From Steromphala cineraria (taxonomy: Eukaryota > Mollusca > Gastropoda > Trochida > Trochidae), in assembly GCA_916613615.1 (NCBI GenBank), contig OU744731.1:62398880-62462879 (forward strand): a stretch of 64,000 nucleotides of DNA, in the 5' to 3' direction. The translations under genes were made by a program, and so were the position numbers. The notes below the pieces were generated by a model, which saw only the letters and a program-made list of their open reading frames with translations, made no database searches and was not told the origin of the DNA. Each line of letters opens with the position of its first letter. Position 1 is the stretch's first letter. Positions 23,291 through 36,500 of this stretch are shown piece by piece.

Positions 23291-26200
23291 TGAGCAGGGC
23301 TTTTAATGTGCAGAGAATGTTGGATATTACCTTAATTTCAAAATTCTCAATTGTAGCAACGAGATTCAAGTATTCATTAGAAAAATGATGCATGTATTTT
23401 TAAAACATTTCAATTTAGATTGAATGTATTGATCATGTGCAAATAATCAATTTATGTCAAATTGTAGGTATTGGTTTGAATCAAAGATTGTAATAATCAG
23501 ACTTTACTCTAATAAACATTTCTCAAGCAGCAGGAAAAATGCTGTGAGTCACCTCAATAAAATAGGATAGTTAGAGGCATCGTCATCACAATCCCAATTA
23601 TAACCCTTCGCCATTAAATATTTCTCAATTTCAAGTAACAAACCGGAATATGGTTGCTTAACTTAAACCAGAAATGTATTTACCACAGCCATCAGCATAA
23701 ACATTAAATTAATAGTTCGTAATTAACGAGGACAACTGCCAAAAATTGCTTAAATGCAAACAAAAAGTTCAAATAACAACCGCAGTCATCACCAAAATCA
23801 AATCGATTAAATACTTCCTTAATCAATTTAAACCTATAATTCTGTTCCTACTTTGAGTTGCAAAGAAATAATCTTAATCATATTGAAGTTCATTTTAATC
23901 TAATCATCATCCTGTCACAATCAACCTGATACCTCCGTTTTTTCCTTAATCAGTAAATTTTTTCCTGATTTCCGAAACTCAACCTCAAAAGGATGAAATC
24001 AATCCAATACAGAGGAACTGGGCGGAAGCAATGCGATAATTGACTGAAGCCCAGCAGAAACTTATTGACCTCAATAACTCAAACAGTATGAAATCATAAC
24101 AGCTCGTTTAAAGAGAGGCCTGGTTTCGACATTACGTCTCACAGAGTACATGTATGTTGATAGAATCACATATGTCAAATTTTGAAATCGATGTTATTAC
24201 ATCGGGAACCACTAACTGTTCCTGAAAATAACAAGTTAAAGGTCAATCAGTACATTAGAGCGAAAATACGGCCATTCAAATTCGGGATTTTAATCGAAAA
24301 CTTGACAATGTGACTCGAGTGGCGCGCGCAAATTCGCTAAATGTTATTTTGAAACCTTGTCATCAGCTGACAGGAAGATGTATTCAATTCGATAGTGTTT
24401 ATTAGGTATTGTAACTAATAGGTTGATCAATTGCATTCATAATTTCGAATAATAAACGTATTTGAGATGTTTTCTTGATTTTTCCATAAAATCAAGCATT
24501 TTAGAGATATTATGCATAGATGGATATATTTGCAAGTCCAGTGATGAGATATGAACTTCAATCAGCATATTAGATTTTTTGTAGCTTATCAAAACCAAAT
24601 AAAATTTGAAGAAAGATACTCTGTGTCACTTTAAGCTTGGATAGGTGACTCAACAGGCAGGTTTGAGTGATGCATGCTTATATTTTAAATAATACCGCTT
24701 TATGTTTTCTTCTTGTGGCATGTCCATGTTTCAGTCTCTGTGTGACAGGGTCATTGGACTCAATTATGTAAAGACCTTGTAAGCTCATTTATACGTTTTG
24801 GACCCTCATTTCCCTAAAATGCCAAATTGAATATGAAATGAGACATCTGTCAATTTTGTGATTATCTTTGAGGATGACAAATGGATTGATTTGATTGAGG
24901 GTTACAGCTTGATGAGTTCATGTAAAAAATAATTCATTTCATTGACGTTGGATTAATAACTTAGAATTTGGAGCAGTATCTTTATTCCTGCCAATGATTA
25001 TTTTTTAATGAAAATATACGAACCATAAATCATTTCTGTTGTTTTTGTTTGCTTTGGCCAAGTTATTATAGTAACAGCATGTTTATGCATAAAGTAAACA
25101 TAGTATAGTTTGTCTTCTTTGTTAAGAAAAGGACATAAACGAAGATGAAAAATGAAGATATTGCTTAAGTAGAAATGTTCAAAACAGCAGCTTGTGAACT
25201 GTTACTCACAAAAGACAAAATTGACCAAAATCCCGATGTGCAAATTACTAAGTAATCATGAAGTTGTAGTCTAAGTGAATTTGGTTTAAAGCTGGTTTGG
25301 CATCTTTTTTCTTAAAGGTAAGAAAATTGAGATGTTACCAACGATGTTTAACATTTCTATGAACAAGAAATGATGTGTTCAAGAGAGAAATCCACTTGTT
25401 TCATTAAAATGTACAAACATAGTTCTTCAATGTTTTGGTATCTGTTTTGCATTTTAAACTTAATACTGATTACACACTATCTTGGAGTATTTCTTTAGCT
25501 GTCAACTACTTTAGCATGTCAATAAAACTTTGAAAGTTAACATTTATAATTTACATGGGCTTACAATTCTATCCTAATGGACTAGATTTATTTCTTTTGA
25601 TCAAGTATGTTTTTTTCTGAATAGCTACCTTAATTAAATGTTCGTGATGAGGATGCAAGTCACGATTCCAGCTGTTTTTTCTCAATTCATACAGCTCATG
25701 CTCTTAAAAAAGCGAATAATGACAGTTAGCTAAAGTAGTAAAAACTAAGTAATTGAGATTATTTTTAGAGTTTTAATTACAGTTCTCAAGAAAATGACAT
25801 ACACATTTTATTTAATGCATTCTTAAATGTGTCATTAAGTTAGAGTGCTGTTCAGTTTTTCAGCATGACCATACAAAAATCATAAGAATATAAGAAATAA
25901 AACCTAGGTGAGAACGGTATAAAACAGTTAAAATGGTATATATTGAAAAAAACTAGACTAATTGAATTTATATTCAAAATGAAATAAAGTAAAGAACATT
26001 TAATTTGGATGTTTTTCATGAAGGATTTAAAAAAAATTTGAAATCAATCTAAAGCACGTTGTTGGCCCTCGAATGCATGCATGAATATATATTTTGTTAT
26101 AACCATGGCAAATATGTTTCAATCTATTTTAGCTTGAATGTCTGACATCAACTTTAATTCCCATCATGCAGTCTTGTTCGTAAATCCAAACATAAGATAC

Positions 26201-26481
26201 CATTTGCATTTTACAAAAACAGCATTAGACTGAAACTAAGTTAGATTTTAATATGATACATCTTTTCTACAATTCCCAGGAACCAGGGTTTCAATGACTT
26301 TCTGGAGGGGTTATGTCAGGGACATTCTATGCAAATACACATAAAAATCAGTAATTTCAAGGATTATAAGCAACACATCGATTTCGTCATGCTGTCGAAA
26401 CCTAGTAAATATAACAATGCCAAAACGACCCCATAGGGCATAAAGACCTTTGTTTTGATAAGGCAGCAAATTGAGTTTCAT

Positions 26482-26706
26482 CTATTGTAGTCGCGTTTGC
26501 CTTGGACAGGTTTCACAGTAATCACTACCCAATTCTGCTATATCAACATTTCCTTTGTCAAATTCGTCAGACATGTAATACCCGAGCTTCATGTCATGAT
26601 TTGTTCTCGTGATGAGATTATAAAACATTGATTGATACATCTGATATTCTTCTTGCCTACAGTTTGGTCGAAATTCAGTCTCCTTGAATTTGGTCTTCAC
26701 TTCCTA
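26482..26706 (-). pseudogene. coding-like terminal segment of unknown family, unit A
   Basis: The minus strand has an open frame without ATG, starting after an in-frame TAG with EVKTKFKETEFRPNCRQEEY and ending CETCPRQTRLQ before TAG. Composition (polar, balanced, with Y, M, D and two C-terminal cysteines) looks more protein-like than other frames here. The unit B copy differs at only two of 219 bases. After the TAG the same frame starts ATG AAA CTC and remains open for about 56 codons (to about 26311). The C copy (about 50580-50800) is frameshifted. It could be an exon, preceded by a weak acceptor (acatgtag), or a decayed gene. No family was recognised. Confidence 0.3.
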
Positions 26707-28660
26707 CATGTATGTGATGAATTAGATATAATAGGAATTGAAAAATGTCCTGCGTAAGATGTCGTCTATGAACATTTTTTGAGAATTCTTAAGGTTATAC
26801 AATTCTGCATTATTTTAATTGTTTTACAGTTTGAAGCTTGTAGAGGGGAAAAAGAACAAAAGAGGTAGTTATAAAAAAAAGTTCACTGCCAACAAAGAAA
26901 CACGTTTTTATTGTCAAACGTTGATATGTTCACATTGAAATATCTGTTTGTTTCTGTCCATTCGTTTTGGGAAAGAATGTCAGTAAATTTTCTTAAGTTC
27001 AAAAGTTGTTCAAGTTGTTAAAAAAAACATCATTATTTTTAGAGAATGTATATGTATCGTGATTATGTCTCTATATGGCTGTTTCACGTTTGTTGAATGG
27101 ATGGAGTGACTAACTGATGTGAATATGTGCGCTATATCCTTGAATGCAACTTAATTTGACAGCAGGGTTTCCTTGTACTAACTACATTAACATTTGACAT
27201 TTGTATTCCTTTTTAAAAAGCACTCACTCCGATTGACATTTGGTCGACATGTGCTAAATTGTGAAAGGCTTATTTCCACATATTTCTACATTTAAGTTAA
27301 AATCTCTATTTCCCTCATTCTGTAACCCTTTAGTCCAGTCTAATAAAGGTATGTTGACATCAAACATGCATACCTGAACCAGAGTATGTATTCACACTCT
27401 GCATATTTGGTTTAAAATAATTCTTTCTCCGGAAGCTTTTTTCAGATTCTTCAGTAATAATGCTATCAGAGTAAGAACATGTATAATAAATAGATCTGCA
27501 TTTATACGGTAAAATTTGATATACATACATCACTTTCAACACTATTATCATTAGATATGTTTAGTATAAATGCTGTTCGAGATGATGCATATATTTCTTG
27601 TTGACTTCGAAAATGGTTTTTCAAACTGGTTTTGTTGATTAAAGTCACAAGGTGATTGGACTTACGAAATTAAAATAAATAAACAACATACTTGCAGTAC
27701 CAAAATTCATTTTACATGCACCAATAGGGTCATCCGTTGATGATTAATATTGAATATATATTATAAGGTTTATACAACAAAAATGTTACTCACAAGTACC
27801 TTTTTGGAGATGATATAAAATATCGATGGCCTTAGCTCACAAATTGAAAGAAAGAGAACAGGTAGAAGTTATCATTTATCTCCAGCTTTATAGTCGATGG
27901 AAAGATTATTCATCAGCACGATATTCATTAGCACAGTTACTTAAAACAGAAGGTTGAAGGCAATTAGACCCCAAATATATCCAATTATGTCATAAATGTC
28001 ATTAATGATTGCATACACACACACAAATCAATGTATGCAGATCTAAGTGAAAAACATGGTGTTACAATAAATGTTTGTATTTTGTCTAGGAAGATGCAAA
28101 AGCTCAATATGATTATATCCTATCATAAAATTTCAAATGTTTGAGTTTATTAACTTCAAACAGAGTATTCGTAAGTCATATCTCATAAAATGCTAAAAGA
28201 TGCCTACTTTTGGTGCGATCACTTGATGGTCATCAGTAAGTATCGTTAGAACGTTTTGGTCAACGACATTTACATTTAGCGAACAATGTCCCCTGATATT
28301 CACAGTTAAGCCCATCAAAAATACACCAGAGTTTGGGGCTTCCATAGGTACTCCAGTACTCGGGCCCGCGTCGGGTTTAGCTGGACTTACATCAATTTAC
28401 TTGGACTCCTAGACTTGAAAAGGGGAGTTCATTGTTACTTATTTAGATTATCGTAGACTGTTTGCCTTTGATTTGTGAAGTTAAATCATCAACATGACCA
28501 TATTAAAAAATTTACGTCAAAATATGTTGCACGTGACCATGTTAATGTCAACATTTATATCCATATCTAGGCTTACCAAAACTCCTAAATGATAGCTTGG
28601 TTTAAGAATTCGAGTATTCAGGTCTGAGTCCAAATTTTTGCACCCGTAGAATCCCAAGAC

Positions 28661-28712
28661 AATACACCCACTACTCAAAAATGTTCAATACACCCACTAC
28701 TCAAAAATGTTC
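28661..28712. repeat. 26-bp tandem duplication specific to unit A
   Basis: Two exact copies of a 26-bp word starting aatacacccactactcaaaa lie at 28661-28686 and 28687-28712. Unit B has one copy (about 41471-41500), so the duplication arose in A or was lost in B. Confidence 0.95.
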
Positions 28713-28896
28713 AAACCTGGAATTGCGTTTATTTGACATAAATACATTGATACTGGTATCCTGAATGCTCCCTATTTAACCTACATTTCCTGTCGAATTA
28801 TGCAATAAATGTGTTTGATAATGATTTTGCTGATATATATGCAACCCTTTGTATTATAATAATATTAACACTAAAAACTTTTCATTTTTCTTTCAG

Positions 28897-28925
28897 CTGA
28901 AGTCAAGGCATTTTACTCATCCTGG
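28897..28925 (+). other. 29-nt micro-exon-like block, unit A
   Basis: The block starts ctgaagtcaaggcattttac and ends tcatcctgg. It is preceded by a strong acceptor (cattttctttcag preceded by a T-rich tract, with a taacac branch-like word) and followed by the donor gtaagt. The same arrangement and length occur in B and C. In one phase it reads EVKAFYSSW without a stop in A. It may be a real short exon or a fossil of one. Length 29 is not a multiple of three, so skipping would shift the frame. Confidence 0.4.
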
Positions 28926-28989
28926 GTAAGTTCATTTTGAAAACTTTAAAGTTGGTATGGTACTATCTATTTTATCCTCGTTACCGTCC

Positions 28990-29289
28990 TTGGCATCAGT
29001 AAAATGTTTTTAGGGAGCCAACAAGGAATTGAAGTTTCCAATTGCCAATAATGGGATTTTGTAATATTTACTTTTGGGATGCTCATTACAATCATTCAAT
29101 ATAGTACAGAATATAGCCTCAATTTGTAAATAATGTTAATAAGTGAAAAGCAACTCGACATTAAGAGATGTCAGAGTAAAAATCCATGGAAAATTCTCGT
29201 TTGGGAAAAAACCTTGATCATTATTTCAAATTGGCATCAGTAAAATGTTTTTAGGGAGCCAGCAATGAATTGAAGTTTCCAATTGCCAA
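28990..29289. repeat. A/B junction with 58-bp direct repeat
   Basis: The word starting tggcatcagtaaaatgtttt and ending ttccaattgccaa occurs at about 28991-29048 and again at about 29232-29289, around the start of unit B. Unit A lacks the second occurrence at its own start (16480-16510), where the flanks caattg and ataacaac meet. The extra copy may be a footprint of the recombination that made the tandem array. Confidence 0.65.
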
Positions 29290-30903
29290 GTTTTTGATAA
29301 ATACAACTCTTCTCAATATACTTTTAATTTTATAATCGTTTCACAATAAGGTTATTGTTTTACAATTTGATAGGATGAAAGCTCCTAGAACCATCTAACA
29401 ATTCCCTCTTTTGTGAGAAACTATTTACTTTATGACGCATCCGTGTAATGCAACAATCTACCACCTGGATTTCTTCATGTCAATAAGGTAGTCATGTCAG
29501 ATTTCTAATTTTATTAAACCTATTTGGACAAACCGGACTGTTCTGCAATGTCTCCATGTTAAAGTTGAATAGGCCTACATCTATGCCGTCCAGTAAGAAA
29601 GTCTGACTGACAAGTACATTTCATCTCCCTTGATAGAAATATATAAAATCAGGGATTATATTAACTATTAATTGTACATATACTACTCAAAAGAGGTTAA
29701 AGATCGACCCTATTTGCTAACTGACATTTTTCTATCCATAGACAAGATAGAATATATAAATATTTATGTAATGCTTATCGAAAACCAATCTCAAGTGTAA
29801 AATTTTAATTTTGATATATTCCTGTAAGTGGGTAATGAGTGGTTAGCAAGAGATTTATTTTCTTTTGAGCATCATATGAAATTACTGTACATACCTAATA
29901 ATGAACTCTTTACGATTTCCTTGATATCAGTGTTTATGAGACGACAAGAGTCACAAATCGTAAGAGTAAACGCTTAGTTTACCACAACTAGTATGTACTC
30001 GTATATTTCATTTTCTTGACATTTTGACAGATCTGCACTTTCTACATGTTAAAGAAAGGGCTGAAATGAGTCATGTATGAAGTCAACACGACTTCGAACA
30101 CTATAACCTAGTCAGGTTACTTACAAAAGATATAACACGCACATGAACTTTGAAGGTCCCTAACTTTACGAATATTGTATAAAACGATACATGATCTTGC
30201 CTTCAATATGATTAAATGCCCCTGGTTCGTACAACATTAATGTATTTCTTATCCATGTGATATACTGAAAATAATGGTGTGCATCTAGGGATATTTCAAG
30301 AGGAAAATAAGATTACTAAACACCACTGCTAATCCTCTTGAAACATTATTATGACATGTCCCTCAAACCTGAACTTAATATATTCTCCTAAACGAAACAC
30401 GGCAAATTGACAGGATGAATAATTTAGGAACAGATTGCGATATTCGTCATCTATGACATGTAATCTACAGAGCCGTAAACACAGAAATTAGATCGTAAAT
30501 CTCCTAAACTTTTCGGGATAAAAACGTTTGTGTAATGAGTTATCTCAGTACAACAGAGAGCGCAAAGCATGTTGATGAGATTCTGACAAAAGTTATATTG
30601 TACATCTAACCACGTTAAACATGTTCTTATCTCTGTGTTGCTTCCTGTATGTCATATCGCATATCTCTAAGTCTTTCAAGTAGTGGCACGTGAATGTAAA
30701 GTATTAAACTTGTATTTCTTAGACAAAGTATTTAAACCTCTCTGTCTAAGACAGAAATATGCTTTAGAGAAATAAAACAAAAATCATTCCGTTGACGTTT
30801 TTAGAATAGATCAAGTTTTACAAAACAATTTGAGCATTTAATATTGTATCAGGAGCCCCTATGAACTATATCTAGAAATGAAATCTTCATCTTTCCTAGG
30901 TAC

Positions 30904-31197
30904 ATGTACCACTTGGATTATATCTATCTTATAAAGGCAATGACAAGGAATATCTTGATCAAAACTATTTATAATGAGTTAATTTTTTCAAAACTCAATG
31001 CTTGTCATAATAAGGTTTGTATAAATATATTTTTGTATTTTGAAATCCTATATTTCGTTTGTATAGTTGTCCTACAGATAATTGGCAATTTTTTAATCAG
31101 ACCACAGCGGTTATATTCATTTCCGCATATAAGTAAAAAGTTAGTTGTAAATACATTAGGACATATCACCACACAGATGAATGTTTGTCTCAGTTGA
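30904..31197 (+). CDS. hypothetical short membrane-like protein, unit B
   Basis: This is the 97-residue counterpart of the unit A frame at 17904. The first 26-base difference region contains +1 and +2 changes that cancel, altering a few residues around KTIYNELIFSKL but restoring frame; later differences of 3 and 15 bases are in frame. The hydrophobic core from INIF to NFLIRP is kept. There is a single predicted span and no signal sequence or family motif. The start lies in a palindrome (ggtacatgtacc) just after ctttcctag, which could be a splice acceptor, so the frame might also be an exon. Confidence 0.2.
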   Translation: MYHLDYIYLIKAMTRNILIKTIYNELIFSKLNACHNKVCINIFLYFEILYFVCIVVLQIIGNFLIRPQRLYSFPHISKKLVVNTLGHITTQMNVCLS

Positions 31198-32021
31198 AAT
31201 GATTAAATGGATCACATATCGTGAGTATTGATGTGACGTTTGTGCACAGTGAAAAGTTATTCAGTGCAATGTCGAAATGTGTTCCATGAACTTTCTTTTT
31301 TAACAATGCTTCTTAATAATTCAGTTCATCAGCATAGTTTTCTACTTGATATTAGACGTGAGTGCAAGGTTAATTTTTCAATAAGGACAAATCGAGAAAC
31401 GTTGTACTTGCACCTAACTTTGACTTCAATGGTACAAGATACCTTGGCATACTTGTACACAGACCTCAATTCTCTATTACGGATTCAGTCTTCAACTTTG
31501 CGACTATATTTTCTTTATTCATGTTGCTTTTATGCTGATGTGTCAGGATGAGTGACTTTAAAATGGTATTAAGGCCTTGTCATTGCAATAAATGGCTTGT
31601 TAAGATTTGATTGAACTTGCCATTTTGACCTTCTCTTGCATAGGTTTTTCACTTCACTACAGATGTTTTTACAGACATCGTTCTGAACGGGAAACATATG
31701 TAACCTACATGTAATAGTTTTTATGTTAAACTTTGGCGGATTTTTTATCCGATTTTTTAGTAGAAAACCACAACTGGAAATACTAGGAGAATCAACAGAT
31801 CATTGAAATGATGAATGCATGTGTCAAACACTTTTCTCCTATAGTTAACAGAAGGTCTCTGTAATCTTAAACCTGATATCAATTAACAATGTCCAATATC
31901 TAACATGTTGTAACTTATCTAGACACACAGTGACGATGTAAGCTACAGTCAAATACAGTCTAATTTACCAAATTGTTTTCACCTTGACCTAAACGGCACA
32001 ATTCCCCAATTTTCGTGTCAC

Positions 32022-32086
32022 CAGACGACACTAAGTGAACGTGGGTGTCGTCTGCATGTCACGTGACTTGACAGTTCTGACACGTG
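32022..32086 (+). promoter_or_regulatory. hairpin plus paired CACGTG boxes, unit B
   Basis: Stem arms CAGACGACAC (32022-32031) and GTGTCGTCTG (32045-32054) are perfect. E-boxes lie at 32060-32065 and 32081-32086, again 21 bp apart. The 74-residue forward frame overlapping this block (32035-32259) is broken in the other units and is not taken as coding. Confidence 0.5.
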
Positions 32087-33289
32087 ATCCAAACCAGACA
32101 TGGGCACTAACGAGAAATTGTGAGATCCTGTATCATAAAGATCTCGCCTGCCACTCTGACATTCACGGCTCAGACTATTCAGATGTATCATATATTTGGT
32201 CCATCATCTCTATAATATCTGTACATAACACATGGAATGGACTCAGATTCAAGATGTAAAACACTTGGGTTTTTGATAAACCTCTGGTTCCATATCTATC
32301 ATTTACTAGGAAATATTATTGTTTGTCACAGTATTTATCGCTATTTTATCAAGGCGGCATGTCATCAATAACTCTCTAATGAATAGTTTTGAAAATGACA
32401 ATTGTTTGAAATTCAAAATTATGAACAGGTTTAATTAAAATACTCAGTTTTAGATTAAGAAAAAAATGGTCTGGAAAATAATGTTACTTTTATTTTCAAT
32501 GTTAATATTTTTCTCACTGACACCATGATTCAAACAATTCCTCCACAAAGGATAGATCTTGGGAAGGCTTGAGACGTGCTTAGATTGAACGGAAACGGAA
32601 ATAGAAGTAACATCAAATGGTGAGAATATAGACAGACATGCGATCCCAAACAGGAATCAGAAGGAAGCATGAGCTCCTCGCTTCACCGATGTTTAAGAAC
32701 ACTATCCTTGATGCAATTAAGTGATACATGTAGAAAAGACATGAAACACGGAAATGTATTGCTCTCGTATCACCACAATTATCACTTGAGATCTTCAGTG
32801 GAAAGGTAATAAAACTCGAGCTGTGCGCACTGTGTTAATGCTGACGAAGCGATGATACCTTATAGCCTCCAATTAACTCGAGCCTTTGCCCAATAGCTCC
32901 CAACATATGAAGGTGTTAAATAACAGGTAGTGCCAGGGATCGTACTCAACTTAGGTGTTTTATTACACAGCAGAACGAGATAGGGAACTTTTACACCTGC
33001 TAAGAAGGCTATATTAACTTAATAACATTCTGTGGCTCTTAACAGACTCCACTTACTTTGCAAACACACATGTTCTCCTTAGATCCGACGTTTCAAAGAA
33101 CTAGGGCGCCAGAGATTTATGTAAGGTCTGCAAAACTCCTTTTGAACATAATCTTTTATCACAAACAAGAATGATGTGATTTGATAGAGATTTTGCTTTT
33201 AGTGAAGTCTGAGATATCTTTTGTTCAGGCTTGTATTGATGTTAATTCTTGAAGATTACAAGCAATATTCCTTTGAGGATTTGATTTAA

Positions 33290-33638
33290 AGGGGCAGTAG
33301 CACGTTTTTTGATAATTTTATATTTTTAAATTTTCACTGATAATTGTAAGTTCATACTTAATGTATAATTTTGACAGTGTGAAAATCTCATTACACAATC
33401 CATAGTCAGAGTACAAAGTATGAAAATTCATGTAAAATTCATTGGCGGCCATTTTTTTTTAAATCTCCTTTAATTCTTTTTGTGTAAGAAAAAGGAATAC
33501 CATGGCTAAACTTTACGTTATATATTTGAATTATTACTGCTCCATTTAGTTTAATTACATTGTCTTTCAATTGGAACCATTGATTTTCATTTTCCTGACA
33601 TCACCTTATTTTCCCCCTAAAAACGTGCTACTGCCCCT
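33290..33638. mobile_element. TTAA-type MITE, copy 4 (unit B)
   Basis: It sits at the same position as the unit A copy, flanked by TTAA at 33286-33289 and 33639-33642, with the same ends. It was therefore inserted before A and B separated. Small indels distinguish it from the A copy, for instance the lost ttacacaagccaatt stretch near 33390. Confidence 0.95.
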
Positions 33639-35539
33639 TTAAAATTTAAAGAGTGTATTGAAAATGTTACATGCATATCTACATCGCAAAAGCATGATAT
33701 TCATTTATGCAATATTTTGGTATCTTAACAAGCAACTTTAGATTTCACATTTATCTGATACACTCAGGAACAATTGAAACGATACCAAAGTTTCAAAAGA
33801 AAATTACTGTAGGCTACTTTAAATCCCAGGAATAAACACATGAAATGTTAAGTATTTTCATACTTAAATGCATCAGAGTATGAACCTTTTCCACTTGAGG
33901 TCCTCTATTTAATTGTTTAGGGTCATAATGTTTTGAATTGCAATCCTACTTATATGCTATGTAGAAATTTAGCTCAATATGTTATTATCATAACTAAACT
34001 TTCTATGACTTAATTTGTTAAGATATACTTAGAGTTGGGGACCAGAAAAAGTAATAACCAACCGTTTTTATCGTCTTGTATATGTGAGGAGTTTCTAAAA
34101 TAATGAGGTGAGTTAAGGTAATTTGGGTTTTAACGCACCTTTGAAGAGTTTTTCACTTATAACACAACTGCAGAGAGTAAGCCGACAACCTTAGTGTGGC
34201 CATGCATTATGGTGATCAACTGCAACTGGCGAACTATGAGTGTTACTGTGCTGAAATTAAGTGTAGTTTTGCACTTAATACCTTATTCGATAAAACCAAT
34301 CATGACAATTTACAATGTTGATCATCAACTATGTTAATAAATTACTTTTGTGTCTACCTTTCAAAGACCTAAAAAATAAAACGCTCGTTAAACCTTTTTT
34401 TGCATGCTAAATTTTAATATAAAAAAGTTGAATTAAGCAATGGACACTTTTAGATATGATTTACATATGGGTTTTGAACGCCTTCCTTAAAATTAAAATA
34501 ATTGCATATTATGCAATATTGTTGTCAGTTATGTGCAGAATGTGTATTTATCAACTGTGAATAAAAGCGGAAAGGCCACAATAATTTGAATTCTTTTTAT
34601 AATGTACTGTATAAAATATGAATATGAATATGTTTTTTAACACAATACACAATTTGTGTCAGACATTCTAACAATTAAAGTAAAAATTCAAATTAAGGGA
34701 ACATGTTTTTCATTCATTTTGTAAAATGACAAAATATATTTCTGAGAAACAAATGAGGGTCGCCATGACCTTAACTGTCAGACTTGCATACTTCATGTCT
34801 CAATGAAATTACTAGCCTCCTTTACTCAGGCGACATGATAACAGTATTAAATTATGGATAGTAGGGGTTATGTGGAACCATGCATCCACATAGTGTTGTG
34901 CTACGGGTCTGCTAAGAAAACACTGACACGGTTGAGACTGCCTCCGACTAGACAATTAAATAACAACTTTATCTAAAAGCCTAGCTTGTATGTCAGTTAA
35001 CCCGCTGGCTACATATGCAATCTTTATTATCATTTGTACCCTTTTAAGTACATGTGTACTTGTAACCAAGAGTGGTATGAAAGTAGAAGTTAGTGCGTTG
35101 TTCGAGGTTCGAATCTTGGGGTCGTAATGTTATCTAACAGAACTTTATCCTACATGTTATATGAAAGTCTTTGAGACTCATATTCTTTTAGTTATCATGT
35201 GAAAACTGCGTCCGCCAATTTTTGAGTGAACACTGCTTAATTGCCTGAGATAGTGAAAAGTGATTCCTGAAGCTTTATCGAACCTGTAATTTCGTTTAAT
35301 GACTCCCATTATTGGTATGTATAGTGTCTTGCAATTTCTTTTTCCTCAAAATATATGTTAATTTCTTTGAATTCAAAAAACCAATCTTTACAAAGCTACA
35401 CCTTAACTGGCAGATGATTATTAGGAATCAATATTAGTAAAATTAACAACAGATTCAAAGAACACCTCTGACATTCTGACAATACTTAAGACCTTGAAAA
35501 GGAAGGAAACCTATTACGCCCCTATATATATCTTCTTTA

Positions 35540-36500
35540 GAAGGAATATTTCCATGATTCCTGTAAAGATTCCGTCGTTGCTCTCGTGAAAATATTAAAG
35601 ACAAAACAAGAGATAAGATCGCAACACGCATCTTTCCTCTTACTGAACTATACCTACAGTATATCCAGTGAAATTAATATGGAATGAATATGGCACTTGG
35701 TGATGACCTGCATCAGTGTATAGGATGTTCAGTCAAAATAGCAGTTCCATGTCTGATTACATTCAAGCTGTGGAAGCTGATACAAGAAAAGAATGTCATG
35801 ATGTAGACTCTGGCTTGGACCCGGAACAATATTGGATTAAAGTGGCAGTTATTACAAGCCAGACTAGCTTTGACAGATGTTCGAAGAATATAGCCTAATA
35901 GCGGGAATTGACATGCAAACTGATATCTGTGAGAGTTGTTGTAACATCATCAACCTTGGTCCTGGATTTTGACAGAGGTAGCTTGTAGGCAATTGTTATT
36001 GTTGAGCCTATGACAGTGATTATTAACTATGCAAGCACATTTGTTTCCATTAAGTATATTAGGAAAAATTAAAAGAAAATTGCAGACAGACACCATCCAC
36101 TGTAAAATCAATCCGACATAGGCTAGAATCATCTTGAGGGTATTTCAAGAAGAAGCTCTCTTGACCTTAACCTGTTTTCTCTCAGTCTCCACTACTTTAC
36201 CGTTTTACTCTGAGACCTACGGACCCACAAAGTCAATTTGCCAAGAACAACCTGTGTAGCTGGTACAGTATACCACCGTCAAGTTACTACCTAAGGCACT
36301 CCACAAGAGCCGATGGAGGGTCAGTTAAGAGCATATGGCAATTACCGAAAAATCCATTCGTTATTGCACTAAAAGCTTTCCTTTGTTAGCTGTTTGAGTC
36401 TACATTAAGGACTGTCAGTGGCGCTGAAAACTGGAAACCATGACGCCGTTTGCTTGTCAATGTTGTCAACCATTGCCCAATTACAACTCTAGTATTTTCA
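35540..36500. repeat. widely copied block, unit B
   Basis: This is the counterpart of 22330-23290. It keeps the plus-strand peptide SDYIQAVEADTRK and a WIKVAVITSQTSF stretch in a 60-residue frame (35716-35898), and the minus-strand QQRKAF stretch near 36380. Both are interrupted relative to the other copies. Confidence 0.5.

Larger units (their letters stand above)
16440..29185 (+). repeat. tandem segmental duplication, unit A
   Basis: This unit of about 12.7 kb aligns end to end with unit B. Paired landmarks include gataggatgaaagctcctag (16559 and 29369), an ATG frame (17904 and 30904), CACGTG boxes (19005 and 32060), a MITE (20098 and 33290), a minus-strand frame (26482 and 39061) and a 29-nt exon-like block (28897 and 41682). 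Differences are scattered substitutions and many small indels. Larger ones: unit A keeps about 630 bp (24968-25600) that B lost, and lacks about 250 bp present in B at about 39830-40095 and recognisable in C. Most of the unit is AT-rich and non-coding. Confidence 0.95.

Noticed and set aside
31240..31551. 103-residue forward frame in unit B
   Set aside because: Indels in the corresponding part of unit A (18220-18512) break the frame.
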